A stretch of DNA of 9,602 nt from PVC group bacterium (GTDB lineage: Bacteria > Verrucomicrobiota > Kiritimatiellia > SS1-B-03-39 > PXDE01), in contig PXDE01000181.1 of NCBI GenBank assembly GCA_003566475.1, positions 1 through 9,602 on the forward strand, written 5' to 3'. Within the stretch, counting starts at the first letter, position 1; every line of letters starts with the position of its first letter. Made by a program: the position numbers and the translations under genes. Positions 1 through 5,972 of the stretch are shown in pieces. The notes beneath the pieces were generated by a model. It saw only the letters and a list, made by a program, of their open reading frames with translations. It did not search any database and had not been told where the DNA came from.

Positions 1-36
1 CACAAGTATATGATCGAACGGGCGAGGCCCCAGTAG
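1..36 (+). CDS. C-terminal end of an upstream gene (partial)
   Basis: Frame 1 from the left edge reads HKYMIERARPQ and then a TAG stop at 34-36. The residue mix (His, Lys, Tyr, Met, Ile, Glu, Arg) looks like a real protein tail, and a GC hairpin follows 8 nt after the stop, as expected at a gene end. Only 11 residues are visible, so no family can be named. Frame 3 is also open (to about position 270), but its composition, rich in Arg, Ser, Gly and Ala, looks non-coding. On the minus strand positions 5-10 read TATACT, a good -10 box, so a leftward gene beyond the edge is an alternative. Confidence 0.35.
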   Translation, partial: HKYMIERARPQ

Positions 37-44
37 TCCGCTGT

Positions 45-59
45 TCCCGCCCTGCGGGA
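45..59. terminator. GC hairpin after upstream stop, copy 1
   Basis: TCCCGC, loop CCT, GCGGGA: a perfect 6-bp stem beginning 8 nt after the stop at 36. There is no T-run, so it is not a classical intrinsic terminator; it may be a transcript-end hairpin or just one copy of a repeated element (identical copy at 147-161). Confidence 0.35.
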
Positions 60-146
60 CGGACCGCGCATGGAACGAGCCTGCCTGGGCGGAAGAGCAG
101 CCATGGTCGAGTCTTCCTCTTGCCAGGCGCGGCTCATGCGGCCTCG

Positions 147-161
147 TCCCGCCCTGCGGGA
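147..161. repeat. GC hairpin, copy 2
   Basis: The 15 nt are identical to 45-59 (TCCCGC-CCT-GCGGGA), 102 bp downstream, and the shared stretch extends upstream only partly. Two identical short hairpins in one intergenic gap suggest a small repeated palindromic element or paired RNA-end structures. Function unknown. Confidence 0.5.
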
Positions 162-181
162 ACATCGAGGTACTGGCATGC

Positions 182-212
182 ATCCCGCATCGCGGATCTC
201 GGATCCCGCATC
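182..212. repeat. 10-bp direct repeat ATCCCGCATC, two copies
   Basis: ATCCCGCATC occurs at 182-191 and again at 203-212, a period of 21 bp, with related GGATC words between. It looks like slippage-type microrepeat in non-coding DNA. No function is visible. Confidence 0.45.
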
Positions 213-272
213 ACACCCGCCGTCTCACCCCTCATCCGGCTGGCCCACCGGACCAGCGGCCGTCACTGACCG

Positions 273-297
273 CTGAACCCTGAACACTGAACCCTGA
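273..297. repeat. 11-bp direct repeat CTGAACCCTGA, two copies
   Basis: CTGAACCCTGA is present at 273-283 and 287-297, a 14-bp period made of near-heptamer units (CTGAACC, CTGAACA). The stretch is a short tandem heptamer-like array lying about 20 bp before the -35 region of the SDR promoter. It may be a member of a genome-wide heptamer repeat family. Confidence 0.55.
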
Positions 298-315
298 CCC
301 CTTCCCCCCAACAGG

Positions 316-345
316 CTGGGAGTCCCTCCGGGGTTGTGGTAGGTT
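316..345 (+). promoter_or_regulatory. Candidate promoter of the SDR-folB-pgi block
   Basis: The -10 box TAGGTT sits at 340-345, with a weak -35 CTGGGA at 316-321 and an 18-bp spacer. Counting 7 nt from the -10 box puts transcription start near 352, only about 3 nt before the ATG at 355, so the mRNA would be almost leaderless. The same TAGGTT box recurs before the gene at 3435, which supports it; the -35 match alone is poor. Confidence 0.45.
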
Positions 346-354
346 GCCCGCCCC

Positions 355-1095
355 ATGAAGGAAACCGAGGCATACAAGGCGGCTCTGGTCACGGGCGGCG
401 CGGTTCGGGTGGGGGCGGCTATAGCGCGGGCGCTGGCTGTCTCGGGCCGGGATGTGGTCATCCATTGCCGGACCTCCCGGCCCCAGGCCGACGCCCTGGC
501 CGAGGAGATCCGGGCGGGCGGGCGTCAGGCCTGGGTGGTGCAGGCCGATCTGAATGGGGAATCCGCCTGCCAAGCCGCCCTCGACGCGGCCTGGGAGGTT
601 TCGGGCGGACTAGGCATTCTGGTCAATAACGCGGCCGCATTCGCGAAGCAGGCCATGGCCGAGGCCGATGCGGACGCCCTGGCCGGCCAGTTCGGGCCCA
701 ACTTCGAGACCCCCTATCACCTCACCCGCGCCTTCTGTTCCCGGGCCCCGGAAGGAGCCGTGGTCAACCTGCTGGACCGGCGGATCGCCTCGAACGACCC
801 CACCTGCATCCCCTATCTTCTCTCGAAACAGGCGCTGGCCGGGTTTACCAAAGCGGCGGCGGTGGCGTATGCTCCCCGATTCCGGATCAACGGGGTGGCC
901 CCCGGGCCGGCGCTTCCCCCGCCGGGCGAGCCGGACAGCCACCTGCTTGAGAAGGCGGGCCGCATCCCTCTGGAGCGGCGCTGCCCGCCCGAGGAGGTGG
1001 CGGAGGCGGTCGTGTTTCTGTGCGGCGCCCCGGGGGTGACCGGACAGATTCTGTTCGTGGACGGCGGCCAGCATCTGCTGGGCAACGGAGTATAG
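355..1095 (+). CDS. SDR oxidoreductase, pteridine reductase / FolM-like
   Basis: A 246-aa short-chain dehydrogenase. The NADPH-binding motif TGGAVRVG spans residues 13-20, with an HCRTS stretch (37-41) after the second strand where NADPH-preferring pteridine reductases carry an Arg; the structural NNAA motif is at 91-94. The active site has Asp141, Tyr154 and Lys158. The 13-residue Asp-to-Tyr spacing and YxxxK match Leishmania PTR1 (Asp181, Tyr194, Lys198), with Asp instead of the usual SDR Ser. The likely role is NADPH-dependent reduction of a dihydropterin in the cytoplasm (dihydromonapterin or dihydrofolate). The downstream folB-type gene 3 bp away supports a pterin role. The C-terminus has the usual SDR end (VTGQILFVDGGQ). 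There is no clear Shine-Dalgarno, and the mRNA may be nearly leaderless. Family assignment is firm; the exact substrate is inferred. Confidence 0.88.
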   Translation: MKETEAYKAALVTGGAVRVGAAIARALAVSGRDVVIHCRTSRPQADALAEEIRAGGRQAWVVQADLNGESACQAALDAAWEVSGGLGILVNNAAAFAKQAMAEADADALAGQFGPNFETPYHLTRAFCSRAPEGAVVNLLDRRIASNDPTCIPYLLSKQALAGFTKAAAVAYAPRFRINGVAPGPALPPPGEPDSHLLEKAGRIPLERRCPPEEVAEAVVFLCGAPGVTGQILFVDGGQHLLGNGV

Positions 1096-1098
1096 AGC

Positions 1099-1452
1099 AT
1101 GGAACGAATCCATATCCGCGACCTGAACCTGCGCTGCATCATCGGGGTGTTCCCTGAGGAGCGGAAGGACCGGCAGGACATCGTCATCAACATCACCCTC
1201 GACTGCGCCTTCGGCGAGGCGGCCTCCACCGACCGCCTGGAGGACACCGTGGACTACAAGTCCATCACCAAGCGCATCATCGCCCTCGTGGAGGAGAGCG
1301 AGTTCCAGCTTCTGGAGTCTCTGGTCGACCGGGTGTGCGAGATCTGCCTGGCCGCCCCCGGTGTCCATCGGGCCTCCGTCTGCATCGACAAGCCCGGCGC
1401 TCTGCGGTTCGCCCGCAGCGTGGCCGTCGAAATCGCCCGGGAGCGTCCCTAG
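1099..1452 (+). CDS. folB: Dihydroneopterin aldolase FolB
   Basis: A 117-aa protein of the usual length for this family. It would cleave 7,8-dihydroneopterin to 6-hydroxymethyl-7,8-dihydropterin and glycolaldehyde in folate synthesis, and such enzymes often also epimerise to monapterin. Visible family features: IGVFPEER at 15-22 with Glu21, VDY at 51-53 (pterin-pocket Tyr), LLESL at 71-75 with Glu73 (pterin anchor), and DKPGA at 97-101 with Lys98 at the place of the catalytic lysine. It begins 3 bp after the SDR stop, with GGAG at 1087-1090, 8 nt before the ATG, so the two are co-transcribed and probably coupled. FolX (dihydroneopterin triphosphate epimerase) is a sister family and cannot be fully excluded, especially beside a FolM-like reductase. 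No folE, folK or folP gene is seen nearby. Confidence 0.88.
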   Translation: MERIHIRDLNLRCIIGVFPEERKDRQDIVINITLDCAFGEAASTDRLEDTVDYKSITKRIIALVEESEFQLLESLVDRVCEICLAAPGVHRASVCIDKPGALRFARSVAVEIARERP

Positions 1453-1482
1453 CGCTGCCCTCACCCTTCCCCTGGACCCCCT

Positions 1483-3120
1483 ATGACGACCAAACGAGCC
1501 GACCACCGACCCGCCTGGAGCGCCCTGGCCAGCCACGCCGAGGCTATTCGCGACACCCACCTGCGCGACCTGTTCCGCAAGGATCCGGATCGGGCCGAGC
1601 GCTACAGCGGGACGGCCGGCGACCTGCTGGTGGACTATTCCAAGCACCGGATCACCGACGAGACGCTCAAGCTGCTGCTCCAGCTCGCCCGCGAGGCCAA
1701 GGTGGCCAAGGCCCGGGACGCCATGCTGGCGGGGGAGAGCGTCAACCTCACCGAGAAGCGGGCGGTCCTGCACACGGCCCTGCGCAGCCCGCCCGACCGC
1801 CCGGTCCGGGTCGGGGGCGAGGACGTGACGCCCGCCGTCCATGCCGTGCTCGACCGTATGGCCGCCTTCAGCGAGGCGGTGCGCTCCGGGGAATGGCGGG
1901 GACACACCGGCCGGAAGATCCGGAATGTGGTCAACCTGGGCATCGGTGGGTCCGACCTCGGCCCCGGCATGGCCTACGAGGCGCTCCGGCCCTATGCCGA
2001 CCGGGATCTCGTGGTGCGGTACGTGTCCAACGTCGATGGCACCCACCTGGCCGAGGCCCTGCACGACCTCGATCCGGCCGAGACCCTGTTCATCGTGGTG
2101 TCGAAGACCTTCACCACGCAGGAGACCATGGCCAACGCGACCTCGGCCCGGGCCTGGCTGCTGGCCGCGCTGAACGACGACGAGGCGGCCATCGCCCGAC
2201 ACTTCGTGGCCGTGTCCACGAACGCCAGGGGGGTCAGGGACTTCGGCATCGATCCCGCCAGCATGTTCGAGTTCTGGGACTGGGTGGGCGGACGCTACTC
2301 CCTGGCCTCGGCGGTGGGGCTGTCTCTGATGGTGGCCATCGGCCCCGAGGCCTTCCGCGAGATGCTCGGGGGCATGCACACCCTCGACCGGCACTTCGCG
2401 GAGGCCCCGCTGGACCGGAACCTTCCCGTGATCCTCGCCCTGCTCGGCGTCTGGTACCGCAACTTCCTCGGCGCGGCCACCCACGCGGTGCTGCCCTACG
2501 ACCAGTACCTCCACCGGTTCCCCGCCTATCTTCAGCAGGCCGACATGGAGAGCAACGGCAAGGGCGTGGACCGGGACGGGCGCCCCGTGGCCTGGGCCAC
2601 CGGACCCGTGGTCTGGGGCGAGCCCGGCACCAATGGCCAGCACGCCTTCTTCCAGTTGCTCCATCAGGGCACGGACCTGGTGCCCGCCGATTTCATCGGC
2701 TTCGCCCGCAGCCACCACCCGCTGGGCCGCCACCACCGCATGCTGCTGGCCAACCTGCTCGCCCAGACCGAGGCCCTGGCCTTCGGCCGGACCCTCGAGG
2801 ACGTGCTGGAGGAAGGCGCCCCCAAGGCCCTCGCCCCGCACCGGACCTTCCCCGGCAACCGCCCCACCACCACCATCCTCGCCCCCCAGCTCACCCCGTC
2901 GGTTCTGGGCCAGCTCATCGCGCTCTACGAGCACAGGATCTTCGTGCAGGGGGTGATCTGGGACGTGTGCTCCTACGACCAGTGGGGGGTGGAACTGGGC
3001 AAGGTTCTGGCCGGACGGCTGCTCGCCGAACTCGACGCGGGGAAGGCCGACCCCGAAGCCCACGACCCCTCGACCCGCCGCCTCCTCGAGCACATCCTCA
3101 CCCTGTCCAAATCCGGCTGA
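1483..3120 (+). CDS. pgi: Glucose-6-phosphate isomerase
   Basis: 545 aa, close to the long bacterial form (about 550 aa). It interconverts glucose 6-phosphate and fructose 6-phosphate in the cytoplasm. The family signatures are intact: the GIGGSDLGP phosphate-binding stretch, SKTFTTQET, WVGGRYSL, GEPGTNGQHAF with the catalytic base Glu380, SHHP with His412 (32 residues after the Glu, as in the animal enzyme), and YDQWGVELGK with Lys507. It starts 30 bp after folB. That gap is pyrimidine-rich and shows no Shine-Dalgarno, so initiation may depend on coupling with folB or on a weak site. The placement suggests a third gene of the same transcript, though pgi has no metabolic link to pterins. No frameshift or missing key residue is seen. 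The stop codon lies in the loop of a GC hairpin. Confidence 0.97.
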   Translation: MTTKRADHRPAWSALASHAEAIRDTHLRDLFRKDPDRAERYSGTAGDLLVDYSKHRITDETLKLLLQLAREAKVAKARDAMLAGESVNLTEKRAVLHTALRSPPDRPVRVGGEDVTPAVHAVLDRMAAFSEAVRSGEWRGHTGRKIRNVVNLGIGGSDLGPGMAYEALRPYADRDLVVRYVSNVDGTHLAEALHDLDPAETLFIVVSKTFTTQETMANATSARAWLLAALNDDEAAIARHFVAVSTNARGVRDFGIDPASMFEFWDWVGGRYSLASAVGLSLMVAIGPEAFREMLGGMHTLDRHFAEAPLDRNLPVILALLGVWYRNFLGAATHAVLPYDQYLHRFPAYLQQADMESNGKGVDRDGRPVAWATGPVVWGEPGTNGQHAFFQLLHQGTDLVPADFIGFARSHHPLGRHHRMLLANLLAQTEALAFGRTLEDVLEEGAPKALAPHRTFPGNRPTTTILAPQLTPSVLGQLIALYEHRIFVQGVIWDVCSYDQWGVELGKVLAGRLLAELDAGKADPEAHDPSTRRLLEHILTLSKSG

Positions 3121-3126
3121 GCCGGA
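3112..3126 (-). terminator. Hairpin over pgi stop, possible tRNA terminator
   Basis: TCCGGC, loop TGA, GCCGGA forms a perfect 6-bp stem whose loop is the pgi stop codon. Read on the minus strand it starts 15 nt after the tRNA-Ser 3' end and is followed by TTTGG, so it could end tRNA transcription. On the plus strand there is no T-run. It may act in both directions at this convergent junction. Confidence 0.4.
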
Positions 3127-3141
3127 GCCCGGGAAGGCAGA

Positions 3142-3231
3142 TGGCGGAGGGGGAGGGATTCGAACCCCCGTTACCCTCACGGGTAAACGTGATTTCGAGT
3201 CACGCGCAATCGTCCACTCTGCCACCCCTCC
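3142..3231 (-). tRNA. tRNA-Ser(CGA) with encoded CCA
   Basis: On the minus strand this folds as a complete class II tRNA. The acceptor stem GGAGGGG (3231-3225) pairs with CCCCTCC (3152-3146), followed by discriminator G and genome-encoded CCA (3144-3142). The anticodon stem GTGA/TCAC holds the loop CTCGAAA, giving anticodon CGA (reads UCG). The long variable arm TTACCC-GTGA-GGGTAA is typical of tRNA-Ser, and the T arm carries TTCGAAT closed by a 5-bp stem with one G-U pair. It is convergent with pgi and divergent from the DUF5060 gene. UCG is a common serine codon in GC-rich genomes. Nothing suggests a degraded or integrase-associated copy. Confidence 0.97.
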
Positions 3232-3248
3232 GCCGGGAAGCGCGGTAC

Positions 3249-3276
3249 ACTCTAGCCGCTCGCGGGCTGAAGGCAA
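3249..3276 (-). promoter_or_regulatory. Promoter of tRNA-Ser
   Basis: On the minus strand -35 TTGCCT (3276-3271), a 16-bp spacer and -10 TAGAGT (3254-3249). Start would be near 3242, giving an 11-nt 5' leader before the tRNA. The spacing is good and TAGAGT belongs to the same TAG-type -10 series seen before the other genes. Confidence 0.55.
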
Positions 3277-3399
3277 GCCCCGGGGCCTCGGCGCCGCCCC
3301 TGGTCCCCTCCACACTCTGCAATCCACGATCGTAGACGGGAGAGTACATGGCGGGATGGCCGAGGGGCGTGGGGAACGGCCTGGGACCGTGGTGGCGGC

Positions 3400-3428
3400 T
3401 TGGCGGAACGGACGAGGTGCGCTAGGTT
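3400..3428 (+). promoter_or_regulatory. Promoter of the DUF5060 gene, leaderless start predicted
   Basis: -35 TTGGCG at 3400-3405, exactly 17 bp spacer, -10 TAGGTT at 3423-3428. Seven nt beyond the -10 box is 3435, the A of the start codon, so the transcript should begin at the ATG itself. There is no Shine-Dalgarno, in keeping with leaderless translation. Confidence 0.6.
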
Positions 3429-3434
3429 TTCCGC

Positions 3435-5864
3435 ATGTTGTTCCCGATACCCCTTCCTGCCTCTGTCCGGTCCACGGCGGCCGTCCTGATCCTTTCCGGC
3501 CTGGTCGGCGTGCTGAGGGCCGCCGAGCCGCCGCCCGGGGCCATCCCCATCGCCATCCGTCCCCACGACCCCGAGGCTATCGCGGCCCGGCTGCCCAAGG
3601 TGCAGCATGAGGTCAACATCTACGAGCGCGATGCGGTGATCGAGGTGGAGATCGAGCTTCCCCCGCCGCTGATCCAGCCCATGGCCTTCCCGCTCGACCA
3701 GCCCCACGCGGTGGATTTCGACCTCGTCCTGGAGGAGGGCGCGCACTGGTGGCAGGCCGAGGAGGTGCACGTCGAGATCGACTGGCCGGAGGGATCGCCC
3801 GCCGCCCAGATCCTGCTGATCGTACAGGACTGGGAATACCGATGGTACCAGTACCTGATCCCCGAGCCGGTCCGGCCGGGGCGGCAGATCATGGACGTGC
3901 CGCTGCGGCCGGGGCGCACCGCCTGGGAGCCGCGGGGGCACCCCCTGCCCTGGCACCATCGGGCTCTGGCCGATCCGGTGCGGGTGGGGCTGCGGGTGTT
4001 CGGCCCCAACCCGCTGGACGGGCTGGCCCCGGAATTCCGGGCCTGGGCGGTGCGCCGTCCGGCCCGGGAGCCCGCGCCCCGGATCACCGCCGTGCGCATG
4101 ACCGAACCCCGGGCCCCGGTCTTCGGACGGTTCGAGATGGCCTTCCGCCTCCCCGACCGGTACGTCAACCCTTTCGACCCCCGCGAGGTGGACGTGTGGG
4201 CCGAGATCACGCCCCCGGACGGCGCGGACCCGGTCCGGGTGGACGCCTTTTACACCAAGGACTACTTCCGCCAGGTCGGGTCGACGGGGGAGCGGGCGGT
4301 GGCCCAGGGCGCGCCGGAGTGGAAGATCCGCTACGCCCCTCTCCGCGAAGGGGCCCACCAGGTCGTGCTGCATGTGAAGGACCGGCACGGCACGGGCCGC
4401 TGGGGGCCGGCCGAATTCACCGCCACCCCGGCCGAATCCCCGGGTTTCCTCCGCGTCTCGCGGCGCGATCCCCTGCACTTCGAGTTCGACAACGGCGACT
4501 ACTTCTTCCCCATCGGCCTCAACATCCGGTCCCCCTACGACACCCGCCACGACCGGCGGTTCCCCTGGATGCAGCGATGGCCCGAAGGCTCCGCCTCCTA
4601 CACCCGTCGGTTCGAGGCCCTGGCCGAGCAGGGGGCCAACTTCGCCGAGATCTGGACCGCCCCCTGGTCGCTCGGTCTCGAATGGCATCCGATCTGGCCC
4701 GGCTACCACGGGATCGGCCAGTACAACCTCCGCAACGCCTGGGAGCTCGACCGGGTGATCGACGACGCGGAGCGCCTGGGCCTGTTCATCAACCTGGTCA
4801 TCCACAACCACGGGAAATTCAGCACCTTCTCCGACCCGGAATGGGACGGCAATCCGTTCAACAGCGAGCTGGGTGGGCCGTTCGACAACCCCAACGACTA
4901 TCTCTTCACCGAGGAGGGGCGGAACTGGTTCCGGCAGCTCATGCGCTACATGGTGGCCCGATGGGGCTACAGCCGGCACGTGTTCGCCTGGGAGTTCTGG
5001 AGCGAGCTGAACCTGGCCGGCCAGACCCGGGCCATGTACCGCGACCGCCGCACGGTGGACTGGCACCGGGTGATGGGCCGCTTCATGAAGGAGATCGACC
5101 CCAACCGGCGCATGGTGACCACCCACTATTCGGGCGACTACACCGTGCAGAACATGGAGATCTCCCGCCTTCCCGAAATCGACTTCTGCGCGGTGGACGC
5201 CTACCACGGAAACCCCGAGTCCATCTTCATCGTGGACCTCATCCGCCGCACCGCCGAGCACAACAATCCGCTGGAGAAGCCGGTGCTCATCACCGAATTC
5301 GGCGGGACGCCTCATGGCGGCACCCTCGAGCACATGGACGAGGCCCTCCACACCGGGCTCTGGGCCTCCACGGTGATTCCCGTGGCCGGCGCCCCGCTCT
5401 ACTGGTGGTGGATGCTGGTCGAGGAGCAGAACTGGTACCCCTACTACGGCAACATCGCCCGGTTCATGGACGGCGAGGACCGGCGGGGCATGGAATCGGT
5501 GGACGGCATCCGGATTCGTGACGGGGGCGCCGCCGCCCCCCACTTCCAGGTGTTCGCCATGGGCCACGAGAGCCGGCTCCTGGGCTGGATGTTCGACCGC
5601 CGGGCCTTCGGAACCAACGCCCGCATCCAGACCTATGAGGATCCCTCCATCCGTGTGCCCTGGACCGGCGAGGACCCCGTCCATTTCGAATTCTGGGACC
5701 CCGAGACCGGCCAGGTGGTCGCCCGGACCTCGGCCGAGCTCCGGGGCGGCACCGCCCGGGCCGATCTCCCCGCCTTCCGCCGCGACCTGGCCTTCAAGAT
5801 CATCCCCGGCGAGCCCGAGCCGACCGAGGACAGTCGCGACGCCCGCGCGGCCGCCTCACGCTGA
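3435..5864 (+). CDS. Secreted DUF5060 / GH5-like glycosidase
   Basis: 809 aa with a signal peptide at about 1-30 (hydrophobic core AAVLILSGLVGVL). Residues about 85-200 look like a beta-sandwich carbohydrate-binding module, with a QDWEYRWYQ stretch. Residues 214-350 match the DUF5060 pattern (FGRFEMAF, NPFDP, PDG, FYTKDYF, WKIRYAPLREG, GFLRVS). A TIM barrel follows from about 352 (FPIGLNIRSP) to 680, with putative acid/base Glu524 in EFWSELN, putative nucleophile Glu621 in LITEFGG, and YWWW at 656-659 as the substrate-stacking last strand. A small beta domain closes the protein (about 745-800). It is probably a retaining clan GH-A glycoside hydrolase acting outside the cytoplasm on an unknown polysaccharide. 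The residue before Glu524 is Ser, where clan GH-A usually has Asn. It has its own promoter and heads a row of three glycosidase-like genes. Fold assignment is fairly sure; substrate unknown. Confidence 0.85.
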   Translation: MLFPIPLPASVRSTAAVLILSGLVGVLRAAEPPPGAIPIAIRPHDPEAIAARLPKVQHEVNIYERDAVIEVEIELPPPLIQPMAFPLDQPHAVDFDLVLEEGAHWWQAEEVHVEIDWPEGSPAAQILLIVQDWEYRWYQYLIPEPVRPGRQIMDVPLRPGRTAWEPRGHPLPWHHRALADPVRVGLRVFGPNPLDGLAPEFRAWAVRRPAREPAPRITAVRMTEPRAPVFGRFEMAFRLPDRYVNPFDPREVDVWAEITPPDGADPVRVDAFYTKDYFRQVGSTGERAVAQGAPEWKIRYAPLREGAHQVVLHVKDRHGTGRWGPAEFTATPAESPGFLRVSRRDPLHFEFDNGDYFFPIGLNIRSPYDTRHDRRFPWMQRWPEGSASYTRRFEALAEQGANFAEIWTAPWSLGLEWHPIWPGYHGIGQYNLRNAWELDRVIDDAERLGLFINLVIHNHGKFSTFSDPEWDGNPFNSELGGPFDNPNDYLFTEEGRNWFRQLMRYMVARWGYSRHVFAWEFWSELNLAGQTRAMYRDRRTVDWHRVMGRFMKEIDPNRRMVTTHYSGDYTVQNMEISRLPEIDFCAVDAYHGNPESIFIVDLIRRTAEHNNPLEKPVLITEFGGTPHGGTLEHMDEALHTGLWASTVIPVAGAPLYWWWMLVEEQNWYPYYGNIARFMDGEDRRGMESVDGIRIRDGGAAAPHFQVFAMGHESRLLGWMFDRRAFGTNARIQTYEDPSIRVPWTGEDPVHFEFWDPETGQVVARTSAELRGGTARADLPAFRRDLAFKIIPGEPEPTEDSRDARAAASR

Positions 5865-5870
5865 CCACGG

Positions 5871-5909
5871 CGTCCAAGGCCTGGACGGTTTCGTCCAAGG
5901 CCTGGACGG
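5871..5909. repeat. 18-bp tandem direct repeat with dyad, possible operator pair
   Basis: CGTCCAAGGCCTGGACGG occurs perfectly at 5871-5888 and 5892-5909, 21 bp (two helical turns) apart. Each copy has a dyad GTCCA/TGGAC around AGGCC. The second copy ends 8 bp before the -35 box at 5918. Position and phasing suggest a tandem binding site for a dimeric regulator, but it could also be a copy of a scattered intergenic repeat. Confidence 0.7.
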
Positions 5910-5917
5910 GCGACGGG

Positions 5918-5946
5918 TTGCCCATCCATGCGGCCTGGCATAGGAT
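5918..5946 (+). promoter_or_regulatory. Promoter of the DUF4091-like gene
   Basis: -35 TTGCCC at 5918-5923, 17-bp spacer, -10 TAGGAT at 5941-5946. Start is expected near 5953, giving a leader of about 20 nt that contains the Shine-Dalgarno AAGGAA (5962-5967) 5 nt before the ATG. Confidence 0.6.
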
Positions 5947-5972
5947 AGCCGGGCTCGTACCAAGGAATCGCC

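Larger units (their letters stand above)
37..354. other. Non-coding intergenic region with short repeats
   Basis: No convincing gene is seen between the putative upstream stop and the SDR start. Small open frames here give low-complexity peptides without a ribosome site. The stretch holds two identical 15-nt hairpins (45-59, 147-161), a 10-bp direct repeat (182-191, 203-212), an 11-bp direct repeat (273-283, 287-297) and a candidate promoter (316-345). Confidence 0.6.

Noticed and set aside
5..10. Minus-strand -10 box TATACT for a leftward gene
   Set aside because: The hexamer is good, but no matching -35 box is found 16-18 bp upstream and the frame-1 gene tail explains the same bases. Not excluded, only unsupported.
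70..276. A 68-codon plus-strand open frame before the SDR
   Set aside because: No ribosome site, composition rich in Arg, Pro and Ser, and it runs through direct repeats.
3142..3231. Phage or island attachment site in the tRNA-Ser
   Set aside because: No integrase gene and no second copy of the tRNA 3' end are present in the window.
610..3327. A 905-codon open frame on the minus strand opposite the SDR, folB and pgi
   Set aside because: It runs antisense across three well-supported genes and a tRNA. Its translation is rich in Gly, Val, His and Gln with no recognisable domain, as expected for the complement of GC-biased codons.
1335..3335. A 666-codon plus-strand open frame overlapping pgi
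   Set aside because: It is a +1-type shadow of pgi, dominated by Arg, Pro and Gly, and it reads through the tRNA region.
3252..5684. An 810-codon open frame on the minus strand opposite the DUF5060 gene
   Set aside because: Same antisense effect of high GC at third codon positions; no domain, and the plus-strand gene has a signal peptide, catalytic motifs and a promoter.
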